The notes beneath the pieces are model-generated. The model searched no databases and was not told the origin of the DNA. It was given only the letters and a program-made list of their open reading frames with translations. A DNA stretch of 9,135 nucleotides from assembly GCA_946479015.1 (NCBI GenBank), contig CAMLEQ010000134.1, positions 1 through 9,135 on the forward strand. Direction: 5' to 3'. This document shows positions 1 to 6,454 of this stretch, piece after piece. The position numbers were made by a program, and so were the translations under genes. Each line of letters starts with the position of its first letter. Position 1 is the first letter of the stretch. The DNA is from an uncultured Gemmatimonadota bacterium (GTDB lineage: Bacteria; Gemmatimonadota; Gemmatimonadetes; Gemmatimonadales; Gemmatimonadaceae).

Positions 1-100
1 CGAGCGACTCGAGCCCCACCGCGTCCACGATGCCGGACGCCAGGCGGACGTAGCCCGCGGGTGGGAACGGGGGCGCCGCGTCGCCCGGAGCACGCGTCAC
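1..100 (-). CDS. 5' end of an unidentified gene overlapping the cyclase stop codon (partial)
   Basis: A reading frame begins with GTG at 100..98 on the minus strand and stays open for 33 codons to the window edge. Its GTG overlaps the TGA of the upstream cyclase gene (99..97) as GTGA, the four-base overlap typical of translationally coupled genes. The visible peptide begins MTRAPGDAAPPFPP and continues with a more ordinary stretch around GYVRLASGIVDAVG. No domain can be recognised from 33 residues. The overlap suggests co-transcription with the cyclase, so it may be a partner or effector, but that is inference. The alternative is a chance open frame in GC-rich DNA. Confidence 0.45.
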   Translation of the reverse strand, partial: MTRAPGDAAPPFPPAGYVRLASGIVDAVGLESL

Positions 101-1707
101 GGCGCCACGCTGTACACGTCCAGCGGCTGACTCTTCCCGCGGAGCTCCATCGTGCCGCGCTCGCGGAGGGCGGGGGGCGCGGCGAGCGCGGCGCGCATCT
201 CGCCGGTGAGGAGGATCTCGCCGCCACCAGCGGCGGCGCAGAGCCGGCTCGCGATGTTCACCACGTCGCCGATCACCGTGTACTCGAGGCGCCGCTCCGA
301 GCCGATGTAGCCGGCGAAGCTCTCGCCGAAGTTGAGGCCGATCCCCACCTGCAGCGGCGGCCGCCCGGCCAGCCGCCAGCGGGCGTTCAACGCGTCGAGC
401 TCGCGCATCATGTCGAGCGCCGCGGCCATGGCGCGGTCGGCATCGTCGGGGGCGGCGAGCGGCGCGCCCCACTGCGCCATCACCGCGTCGCCGATGAACT
501 TGTCGAGCGTGCCGCCGTGCCGGAACACCACCTCCACCATCGCCGTGAAGTACTCGCTGAGCAGGTGCGCGACGTCGTCCGGCCGCATGCTCTCCGAGAG
601 CGCGGTGAAGCCGCGGATGTCGCTGAACAGCACCGCGACGGTGCGCTTCTCCCCTCCGAGGCGCACCGCGTCGGCGCTGCCGGCGATGCGCGCGGCGAGA
701 TTCGGCGCGAAGAAGCGCTCGAAGTTGCTCCGCACGAGGGTCTCGTGGCGGATCCGCTCCGCGAACTCGCTGTTCTCGATGGCGACGGCGGCGATGTTGG
801 AGAAGGCGACGAGGAAGTCCAGGTCGTCCTCGTCGAACCGCTGCGTGGCGGTGACGTTGTCCACGTAGAGGATGCCGCGCACGCGATCCTCGCCGCCGAT
901 GAGCGGCGCGCACATCGCGGAGCGCACGCTCTGCATGAGGATCGACTGTCCGCCGAACCGCTCGTCCTCCGGCGCGTTGTCGGAGAGCACGGCCACCTTC
1001 TCGTCCACCACCTTCCGCGCGATGGACTGCGGCACCGCGCGTCCGGCGAGTGGGCCGCGCCGGTCGCGCGAGATCTTGGGGACGCGCGCGCCCGCCGCGT
1101 CCACCAGCTCGATCGCGACGCGGTCGACGTCGAGGATCTCGAACACCATCCCGGCGATCCGGTCGAGGAGGGCGTCGATGTCGATGGCCCGGGAGAGCCC
1201 CTTCGCCACCTCGAGCAGGAGGGCGAGCTTCTTCTCCGTCTCCTCGCGCGCATCCTCGGCCACCGTGGTCGCGGCGCGCACCTCGGCGAGATTGGTGGCG
1301 CGGAAGACGGTGGAGAGCACGCTGGTGGGCTGCTTCACCGGTCGCTCCCGCACGATCGTGGAGCCGGCGGGGGCGGTGGCGGTGGGCTGGTCGGCGCCGG
1401 CGTGGGCGATCGCGAGCGGCGCGGTGATCACGGTGATGCGGAACGGCACCTTGCCGAACATGATCACGTCGCCCGCGGAGAGCTCCGCCGCATCCACGCG
1501 TGCACCGTTGACGAACGTGCCGTTGCTCGATCCCAGGTCGCGCAGATGCACCACGGCGTGGTCGCACGCGAGCTCCGCGTGCCGCCGCGAGATCGTGGGG
1601 TCGAACAGCGGAATGTCGCTGCTCGACGCGCGCCCGACGACCAGAGTGGCCCCTTCGCGCAGCTCGAAGCTCTGATCGTCGGTGGTGCTGGTGAGCTTGA
1701 AGGGCAT
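97..1707 (-). CDS. FHA-GAF-class III adenylate/guanylate cyclase
   Basis: This 536-residue protein is a cytoplasmic signalling enzyme predicted to make cyclic AMP from ATP. The N-terminal FHA domain (about residues 20-92) has GRASSSDI at 25-32, ISRRHA at 39-44 and DLGSSNGTFVNG at 57-68, the phosphothreonine-binding pattern. A linker and short helix lead to a GAF domain (about 170-315), then a class III cyclase domain (about 352-536). The two metal-binding aspartates are present in FSDIRGFT (D363) and KFIGDAVM (D407). K403 and T477 sit where adenine-selecting residues are expected, and N484 and R488 match the transition-state pair, so the enzyme looks catalytically complete and of the ATP-using IIIb type. 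No transmembrane segment is seen. ATG 1707 directly precedes the conserved FHA region but has no clear Shine-Dalgarno sequence. The gene follows trpE across a large palindrome, and its stop overlaps the next gene. Domain calls are firm; ATP over GTP is inferred. Confidence 0.93.
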   Translation of the reverse strand: MPFKLTSTTDDQSFELREGATLVVGRASSSDIPLFDPTISRRHAELACDHAVVHLRDLGSSNGTFVNGARVDAAELSAGDVIMFGKVPFRITVITAPLAIAHAGADQPTATAPAGSTIVRERPVKQPTSVLSTVFRATNLAEVRAATTVAEDAREETEKKLALLLEVAKGLSRAIDIDALLDRIAGMVFEILDVDRVAIELVDAAGARVPKISRDRRGPLAGRAVPQSIARKVVDEKVAVLSDNAPEDERFGGQSILMQSVRSAMCAPLIGGEDRVRGILYVDNVTATQRFDEDDLDFLVAFSNIAAVAIENSEFAERIRHETLVRSNFERFFAPNLAARIAGSADAVRLGGEKRTVAVLFSDIRGFTALSESMRPDDVAHLLSEYFTAMVEVVFRHGGTLDKFIGDAVMAQWGAPLAAPDDADRAMAAALDMMRELDALNARWRLAGRPPLQVGIGLNFGESFAGYIGSERRLEYTVIGDVVNIASRLCAAAGGGEILLTGEMRAALAAPPALRERGTMELRGKSQPLDVYSVAP

Positions 1708-1713
1708 GACGGT

Positions 1714-1719
1714 TCAATA
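1714..1719 (-). promoter_or_regulatory. possible -10 element for a leaderless cyclase transcript
   Basis: On the minus strand TATTGA lies exactly six bases before the cyclase ATG, in a locally AT-richer stretch, and no purine-rich ribosome site is seen upstream of that ATG. A -10 box at this spacing would start the RNA at or next to the A of ATG, as in leaderless genes. A TTGCCC lies only 13 bases further upstream, too close for a standard -35. This is weak, pattern-only evidence. Confidence 0.2.
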
Positions 1720-1789
1720 TGGTCGGTACGAGGGGCAATCTCCATGAGCAAGGGGGTGGGGGCCAGGGGGATCCAGGACCTGGGTGCTA

Positions 1790-1829
1790 GACCACCGTGA
1801 AACGCGTGTGGCGTGTGGGAGACTGACGG
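1790..1829 (+). repeat. left 40-bp arm of the perfect inverted repeat
   Basis: These 40 bases are the exact reverse complement of 1921-1960, with no mismatch. The arm contains a tandem 7-mer, GCGTGTG at 1804-1810 and again at 1811-1817. It lies in the noncoding gap upstream of the cyclase gene. Perfect identity over 40 bp, flanked by diverged arms inside and outside, suggests recent copying, gene conversion or active constraint on this part. Confidence 0.95.
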
Positions 1830-1920
1830 ATAGAGGGCTTGGGGACGGCGCGTGTAGGCTCGGCCATAGGTGAGCTCTCTCTACATCCAAACCCACACGC
1901 GCCCTGCCTCCCTCCTCATC

Positions 1921-1960
1921 CCGTCAGTCTCCCACACGCCACACGCGTTTCACGGTGGTC
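1921..1960 (-). repeat. right 40-bp arm of the perfect inverted repeat
   Basis: This is the partner of the arm at 1790-1829, in inverted orientation. It ends seven bases from the trpE stop codon, so any trpE transcript running past its stop would carry the whole structure. The diverged outer arm continues through the stop codon into the last trpE codons. Confidence 0.95.
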
Positions 1961-1966
1961 CAGCGA

Positions 1967-3535
1967 CTAGGTCCCGGATCCCCCCCGCCCCCGGCCTCCG
2001 TTGCCGCTCCTCGCCCGCCCGATCGCCGTCAGCATCGCGCGCGCCTTGTTCTCCGTCTCCTCCCATTCGCGCGCGGGGACGGAGTCGGCCACGATGCCGG
2101 CGCCGGCCTGGACGGAGGCCACGCCGCCGGCGATCACGCAGGTCCGGATGGTGATGGCGAGATCCATCCGCCGGTCGCCGGCGGCGATGTACCCCACCGC
2201 GCCGGCGTACGGACCGCGGCGCTCCGGCTCCAGCTCGTCGATGATCTGCATCGCGCGCACCTTCGGGGCGCCGGTCATCGTGCCGGCGGGGAAGGTGGCC
2301 CGGAAGACGTCGATCGCCGACGCCGCGCCGCACAGCTCCCCCTCCACCTGGCTCACGATGTGGAGCACGTGGCTGTAGCGCTCCACCACCATCAGGTCGG
2401 TCACGCGCACGGTGCCGAACCGCGCGATGCGCCCCACGTCGTTGCGGCCGAGATCGACGAGCATCACGTGCTCCGCGCGCTCCTTCTCGTCGGCCAGCAG
2501 CTCGGCGGTGAGCGCCTCGTCCTCGGCGGGCGTGCGTCCGCGCGGACGGGTGCCGGCGATCGGGCGCACCGTCACGCGCCCGCCGGCCACGCGCACGAGC
2601 AGCTCGGGCGAGCTCCCCACCAGCTCCACGCCGTCGAGGATCAGATGATACATGTACGGCGAGGGATTGAGCGCCCGGAGCGCCCGGTAGAGCGCCGTGG
2701 AGTCGAAGTCGAGCGGCACCTCGATGCGGCGGGCGAGCAGCGCCTGGAAGCAGTCGCCGGCGAAGATGTACTCGCGGATCCGCTCCACGTCGCGCTCGAA
2801 GCGGTCGCGCGCGTAGGTGGACCGCCCCGTGGCGGGCGGAGCGTGCGGGTCGAGCTCGAGCGGCGGGAGCGCGGCTGGCGCGCGCAGGCGCGCGATCATC
2901 CGGTCGATCTCCTCCCACGCCTCGTCGTGCAGCCGCCGCAGGGCATCGGGGGAGGTGTCCGGCGCCACCGGCACGCTCACCACCACGCGCGCCTGGGCGC
3001 GAAGATTGTCGATGATCACCACCGCGCGCGTGAACACGAACACCGCGTCCGGCGCCGCGATGCCGCGCGGGGGCGCGTCCGGCAGCCGCTCGATGCAGCG
3101 CACCACGTCGTAGCCGAAGTAGCCCACGGCGCCGCTCCAGAACGCGCCCAGCTCGGGCACGTCCACCGGCTCGTGCTCGGTGACGCGCGTGCGCAGGTCA
3201 TCGAGCGGGTCGGCGGGACGGCGCGCGCCATGCCACCCCCGCTCCGGCGTCCAGTCCTCGACCACGCCGTCGGTGAGGCGCCACGCCGCGCGTGGCTCCG
3301 TGCCGAGGAAGGTGTAGCGCGCCCACGTCTCGCCGCCGGCCGGCGCCGACTCGAGCAGGAAGGCGAACGGCCCGCGCCGCAGCTTGGCGAAGGCGGACAC
3401 GGGGGTATCGGTGTCGAGCAGGCAGTCGCGCCACACGGGAACGAGCCCGCCCGCCGCCGCCAGCGCGGCGAATCGCTCGAAGCTCTCTCCGGCGGCGCTT
3501 GCCGCACTCCGCCCTGCCGACGAGTTTACCGTCAT
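1967..3535 (-). CDS. trpE: Anthranilate synthase component I (TrpE)
   Basis: TrpE converts chorismate and ammonia (from the TrpG glutaminase subunit) to anthranilate, the first step of tryptophan synthesis, in the cytoplasm. The 522-residue protein has the usual length and order. The N-terminal part has FLLES at 59-63, the tryptophan feedback-binding motif, and YTFLG at 74-78. The chorismate-binding domain (about 240-505) has PIAGTRPRG at 325-333, EHVMLVDLGRND at 355-366, YSHV at 387-390, FPAGTMTGAPKVRAM at 415-429 and GAGIVADSVP at 478-487, with acidic residues E490 and E493 after it. The LLES motif and the TrpE-type FPAGT..GAPKVRAM favour TrpE over PabB. Start 3535 is preferred because GGAG lies nine bases upstream and similarity begins soon after; ATG 3691 would lie inside the opposing gene. 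The last residues (SGNGGRGRGGSGT) are Gly/Arg-rich, and the final ten or so codons are encoded by a palindrome arm. No trpG or other trp gene is in view. Confidence 0.93.
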   Translation of the reverse strand: MTVNSSAGRSAASAAGESFERFAALAAAGGLVPVWRDCLLDTDTPVSAFAKLRRGPFAFLLESAPAGGETWARYTFLGTEPRAAWRLTDGVVEDWTPERGWHGARRPADPLDDLRTRVTEHEPVDVPELGAFWSGAVGYFGYDVVRCIERLPDAPPRGIAAPDAVFVFTRAVVIIDNLRAQARVVVSVPVAPDTSPDALRRLHDEAWEEIDRMIARLRAPAALPPLELDPHAPPATGRSTYARDRFERDVERIREYIFAGDCFQALLARRIEVPLDFDSTALYRALRALNPSPYMYHLILDGVELVGSSPELLVRVAGGRVTVRPIAGTRPRGRTPAEDEALTAELLADEKERAEHVMLVDLGRNDVGRIARFGTVRVTDLMVVERYSHVLHIVSQVEGELCGAASAIDVFRATFPAGTMTGAPKVRAMQIIDELEPERRGPYAGAVGYIAAGDRRMDLAITIRTCVIAGGVASVQAGAGIVADSVPAREWEETENKARAMLTAIGRARSGNGGRGRGGSGT

Positions 3536-5627
3536 GCCTCGCTTCTCCGCGGCACTCGGCGCCGCGATGTGTGTCGTGTTGGGGGTGTCGGCGGCGGCGC
3601 CGCGCGCGAGCGCGCAGGCGTGGAACGACGCGCGCTCGCTCGCGCTCGTGCGGCGCGCCACCGAGTTGCGCGCGGCGCAGCTCGCCGACACCGCGCTCCA
3701 GGACTACCGCGCAACGGCGCACGGCTACCTCTCCTTCCTCGCGCAGCTCGGCGAGGAAGGGCTCCGCGAGCCGCCCAAGGTGGTGAAGACGGACGAGCTG
3801 GCGCTGGAAGTGTACTGGCGCGCGCCGGATCTGAGCAAGCAGGTGATCGTCGGCCGGCGCGACACGCTCCTGCTCCCCACCGACATCCACTACCACCGCG
3901 ACCACCTCGGGATCGTCCAGAACAACTTCCCGAACATCATCCGCCTCGGCGAAGGGGACGAGGTGCGCGACGTCCCGCACCCGCTCTCCCCGGCCGGGCT
4001 CGGGGAGTACGACTTCGCCATCCGCGACTCCCTCGGCTTCCGGCTGCCGGACCGGACGCTGAACGTGTACGAGGTGGCGGTCCGGCCGAAGGACGCGAAC
4101 CAGCCCCGGATCGTCGGCGCGGTGTACATCGACCGCGCCACCGCGCAGGTGGTGCGCATGACCTTCGACTTCACGCGCCCCGCCTATCTCGACAAGCAGC
4201 TCGAAGACATCTCCATCGTGCTCGAGAACGCACTGGTGCACGGGCGCTTCTGGCTGCCCCGCCGCCAGGAGGTGGAGATCCGGCGCACGGGGACGTGGCT
4301 CGACTTTCCGGCGCGTGGGATCATCCGCGGCCGATGGGAGATCTGCTGCTACGAGGTGAACTCCGGGCTCTCCCCGGCGCTCTTCCGCGGGCCGGAGATC
4401 GTGCAGGCATCGCCGCTGACGCTGCGCCGCTACGCGTGGCAGGGAAACATCCTCGACTCCCTTCCCGCCGACGTGCGCGCGGCCACCGGCGCCGACGTGC
4501 AGCACGTGCAGGAGGAGGCGCGCCGCCTCGTGCAGGCGCAGGCGCTCTCCCGCGCCAGCGGGGCGGCGCTCTCCGCGCGGCGCCTCTCCGACTTCGCGCG
4601 CGTGAACCGCGTGGAGGGGCTCGCGCTGGGCGCGGGCGCCACGCTCCGCTTCGGCGCCGGCGTGAGCGCCACCGCCAACGGCCGGTGGGGGTTCGACGAT
4701 CACCAAGCGAAGGGGCGGGCGCGATTCGAGCTGCGCCGCGCCGACGGACGGGGGGTGCAGCTCTTCGCCCTCCGCGACTACCGCGATGCGAGCGATCTGC
4801 CCGAGAGCTCGCTGCTGGTGAACAGCATCGCCGCCCAGGAGACCGGCACCGACCGCACCGATCCGTACGACGTGCGCGGGGCCGGCGTGGGCGTGGACGT
4901 GGGAGAGTGGCTCGGACTGCGCTGGCACGTCGAGGGGGCGCACGAGCTCCAGGATCCGCTCGAGGTACACGCGCGGCCGTGGTCGGGATCGTACGAGCCC
5001 ACCGTGCCCGCGTGGTCGATCACCGAGGAGCGCGTCGCGCTCGCACTCGAGCGCCCCACCTCCCCCGCGTTCTGGGGGACGTCGCTGCGCGTGCGCGCCG
5101 AGCTGCGTGGCGGATGGTTCACCGGACGCGACACCACCATCGACTACGGGCAGCCGTACTTCGGGCGTGCCTTCCTGGCCGCCGAGCTGGAGCGCCCGCT
5201 CGGCGCGCGGCGGCTCGTGACGCGCACCACGTTCGGCATCGCGGGCGCGAAGCCGGAGCTGCCGCCGCAGGAGTACGTGTTCCTCGGCGGCCCGGTGAGC
5301 GCGCCGGGCTACGACTTCCACCGCTTCGCGGCGAAGCTCGGCGCGAGCCAGCACGTGGAATGGCGCACGCCGATCCCCTTCGTCCCGCTCTCGCTCGGCG
5401 AGTTCGGCCGGGCGCCCGGGCGCGCGACGCTCGCGCCGTGGGTACACGTCGCCTACGTGGGCGACGCCGCGCCCTTCGCCGCCCCCGCGCGCGGCTGGTA
5501 CCCGTCGGTGGGGGTGGGGATGTACCTGCTCTTCGATACCATCCGCCTCGATGTGGCGCGTGGGTTGCGAGAGGGACGCTGGTCGTTCGCGGTGGACCTC
5601 ACCCGCGACCTCTGGCCCATTCTCTGA
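3534..5627 (+). CDS. Outer-membrane beta-barrel protein, Omp85/DUF5686-like
   Basis: This 697-residue secreted protein is predicted to sit in the outer membrane. Starting at ATG 3534 gives a good signal peptide: MPRF, a hydrophobic core (about 5-22), and a likely cut after ASA at 27. The first 300 or so mature residues form a soluble domain. Its centre (about 178-215: YEVAVRP, then GAVYIDRATAQVV) resembles the front part of DUF5686-type proteins, and a CC pair occurs near 271. The rest (about 330-697) shows alternating beta-strand patterns, an NRVEGLALG segment, and an Omp85-like C-terminal section with FLGGPVSAPGY near 583-593 and a final strand ending DLWPIL. No POTRA repeats are recognisable. 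Function could be export, insertion or surface attachment of an unknown substrate; I cannot name it. No clear ribosome site precedes the ATG, which overlaps the trpE start on the other strand. Barrel assignment is fairly sure; the precise family is not. Confidence 0.8.
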   Translation: MPRFSAALGAAMCVVLGVSAAAPRASAQAWNDARSLALVRRATELRAAQLADTALQDYRATAHGYLSFLAQLGEEGLREPPKVVKTDELALEVYWRAPDLSKQVIVGRRDTLLLPTDIHYHRDHLGIVQNNFPNIIRLGEGDEVRDVPHPLSPAGLGEYDFAIRDSLGFRLPDRTLNVYEVAVRPKDANQPRIVGAVYIDRATAQVVRMTFDFTRPAYLDKQLEDISIVLENALVHGRFWLPRRQEVEIRRTGTWLDFPARGIIRGRWEICCYEVNSGLSPALFRGPEIVQASPLTLRRYAWQGNILDSLPADVRAATGADVQHVQEEARRLVQAQALSRASGAALSARRLSDFARVNRVEGLALGAGATLRFGAGVSATANGRWGFDDHQAKGRARFELRRADGRGVQLFALRDYRDASDLPESSLLVNSIAAQETGTDRTDPYDVRGAGVGVDVGEWLGLRWHVEGAHELQDPLEVHARPWSGSYEPTVPAWSITEERVALALERPTSPAFWGTSLRVRAELRGGWFTGRDTTIDYGQPYFGRAFLAAELERPLGARRLVTRTTFGIAGAKPELPPQEYVFLGGPVSAPGYDFHRFAAKLGASQHVEWRTPIPFVPLSLGEFGRAPGRATLAPWVHVAYVGDAAPFAAPARGWYPSVGVGMYLLFDTIRLDVARGLREGRWSFAVDLTRDLWPIL
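3545..3548 (-). promoter_or_regulatory. ribosome binding site deciding the trpE start
   Basis: GGAG on the minus strand lies nine bases before ATG 3535, supporting that start for trpE. The site falls inside the signal-peptide codons of the barrel gene on the opposite strand. Confidence 0.6.
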
Positions 5628-5634
5628 CGGGCGC

Positions 5635-5657
5635 CGCGGGCGCTTCCGCCGCCCGCG
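5635..5657 (+). other. GC-only hairpin after the barrel gene
   Basis: CGCGGGCG (5635-5642) pairs with CGCCCGCG (5650-5657) across a seven-base loop, starting eight bases after the barrel gene stop. No T-run follows, so it is not a standard intrinsic terminator. It may slow polymerase or protect the mRNA end; in DNA this GC-rich it may also be chance. Confidence 0.3.
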
Positions 5658-5689
5658 CGGCGGGCGCGGCGCGGCAGGCGGAGCCCGGC

Positions 5690-6304
5690 ATGCATCTCCC
5701 GATCGCGTCGCTCATTCACAGCTACGGCTACTACATCCTCTTCCTGCTCGTGGCGATGGAGAGCCTCGGGATCCCGCTCCCGGGGGAGACGGCGCTCGTG
5801 ACCGCCGCCGCCGCCGCCGCGCTCGGCGAGCTGTCCATCGTCACGGTGATCGTCGTGGCGGCCGCGGCCGCGATCATCGGAGACAACATCGGATACTGGA
5901 TCGGCCGCGAGGGAGGGATCGCGCTCGTCCGGCGCTTCGGCAGGCGCCTGCACCTCGACACCGGCAAGCTGGAGCGCGTGCGCGGCTACTTCGTGCGGCA
6001 CGGGGCGAAGACGGTGTTCTTCGGGCGCTTCGTCGCACTGCTGCGCACGTGGGCGGCCGTGATGGCCGGCGTGGGGTGCATGCGCTATCGCACCTTCACC
6101 TTCTGGAACGCGCTCGGCGGCGTGGTGTGGGCGTCCATCGTCGGGGTGCTCGGCTACCTCTTCGGGCGCGACCTGCCGGCGCTCGAGCGGCACATGTCGC
6201 GCGCGAGCTGGGCGCTCGTCGCGCTGGTGGTGGTGGGCGGCATGGTGCTGCTCGTCCTGCGCTCGCGCCGTCAGGGGCGGCGCCCGGCGTCCGGCAGCAC
6301 GTAG
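5690..6304 (+). CDS. DedA-family inner-membrane protein
   Basis: This is a 204-residue polytopic membrane protein of the DedA (SNARE-associated, VTT) family. Members have been linked to returning undecaprenyl phosphate or other lipids across the inner membrane, and to envelope stress and polymyxin tolerance. Motifs fit: acidic E24 followed by GIPLPGE at 27-33, GDNIGYWIGR at 64-73, FFGRFVALLR at 110-119 with the conserved arginines, a G...Y..F...N..GG..W pattern at 128-147, and a last hydrophobic segment at about 173-190 ending in a basic tail. The length is normal. ATG 5690 has GGAG at 5680-5683, six bases upstream. It lies 62 bases after the barrel gene and about 150 bases before the Nudix gene, same strand. 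Its substrate is not readable from sequence; the downstream ArnT/ArnB-like genes make undecaprenyl phosphate attractive. Confidence 0.92.
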   Translation: MHLPIASLIHSYGYYILFLLVAMESLGIPLPGETALVTAAAAAALGELSIVTVIVVAAAAAIIGDNIGYWIGREGGIALVRRFGRRLHLDTGKLERVRGYFVRHGAKTVFFGRFVALLRTWAAVMAGVGCMRYRTFTFWNALGGVVWASIVGVLGYLFGRDLPALERHMSRASWALVALVVVGGMVLLVLRSRRQGRRPASGST

Positions 6305-6305
6305 C

Positions 6306-6321
6306 GCGCTCCCCGGAGCGC
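6306..6321 (+). other. short hairpin just after the DedA gene
   Basis: GCGCTCC (6306-6312) and GGAGCGC (6315-6321) form a near-perfect palindrome one base after the DedA stop codon. There is no T-tract, so terminator function is unproven. The 150-base gap 6305-6454 contains a second hairpin-prone stretch around 6347-6367 (GCACCGC opposite GCGGTGC) and no gene that I can support. Confidence 0.3.
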
Positions 6322-6442
6322 CGCCGGCAGCGTGGGCACCGACGACGTGCACCGCGGGTGCGGCGGTGCGTGAGCCCTTCCGCGCCATGCAGGGGTGCCG
6401 CGCGGGGCGGGGGCGGGGCAGATTCCGGGATCGACCGCGACC

Positions 6443-6447
6443 AGGAG
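6443..6447 (+). promoter_or_regulatory. ribosome binding site deciding the Nudix start
   Basis: AGGAG lies seven bases before GTG 6455. It is the best ribosome site in this gap and is the reason to choose GTG 6455 over the in-frame ATG at 6395, whose 20 extra residues are low-complexity and match nothing in the Nudix fold. Confidence 0.65.
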
Positions 6448-6454
6448 CAGCGAC

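Larger units (their letters stand above)
1752..1998. repeat. Large imperfect palindrome (foldback element) between trpE and the cyclase gene
   Basis: Bases i and 3750-i pair across this whole region, so it is one palindrome centred on 1875. The core is a perfect 40-bp inverted repeat, 1790-1829 against 1921-1960. Outside it, 28 of 38 positions (1752-1789) still pair with 1961-1998, including a GGATCC in each arm (1769-1774 and 1976-1981). Inside it, about half the positions pair in the same register, including the perfect 9-mer GGCGCGTGT (1847-1855) with ACACGCGCC (1895-1903). GCGTGT occurs three times per arm (1804, 1811, 1850 and mirror positions). The right arm runs over the trpE stop codon and its last codons. 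No gene lies inside, and no target-site duplication is evident. Candidates are a MITE-like foldback element, a very large protein-binding site, or a structured 3' end for trpE mRNA. There is no T-run beside it, so it is not a standard intrinsic terminator. Confidence 0.9.

Noticed and set aside
1752..1998. The palindrome as a Rho-independent terminator for trpE.
   Set aside because: It is far too long and has no T-run on either strand after the stem.
3384..3533. The longer form of the barrel protein starting at ATG 3384.
   Set aside because: Fifty extra residues would lie inside trpE and bury the signal peptide; ATG 3534 starts a proper signal peptide.
3536..3691. The longer TrpE form starting at ATG 3691.
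   Set aside because: The 52 extra residues overlap the start of the barrel gene and look nothing like TrpE, and ATG 3535 has a good GGAG upstream.
1955..6304. A very long plus-strand open frame running antisense through trpE into the DedA gene.
   Set aside because: Over trpE and the barrel gene its product is Arg/His/Pro/Ala-rich with no domain. It is an antisense or off-frame shadow of GC-rich codon usage; only its 3' end from 5690 (DedA) is real.
6395..6454. The longer Nudix form starting at ATG 6395.
   Set aside because: The extra 20 residues are low-complexity, and GTG 6455 has AGGAG at the right distance.
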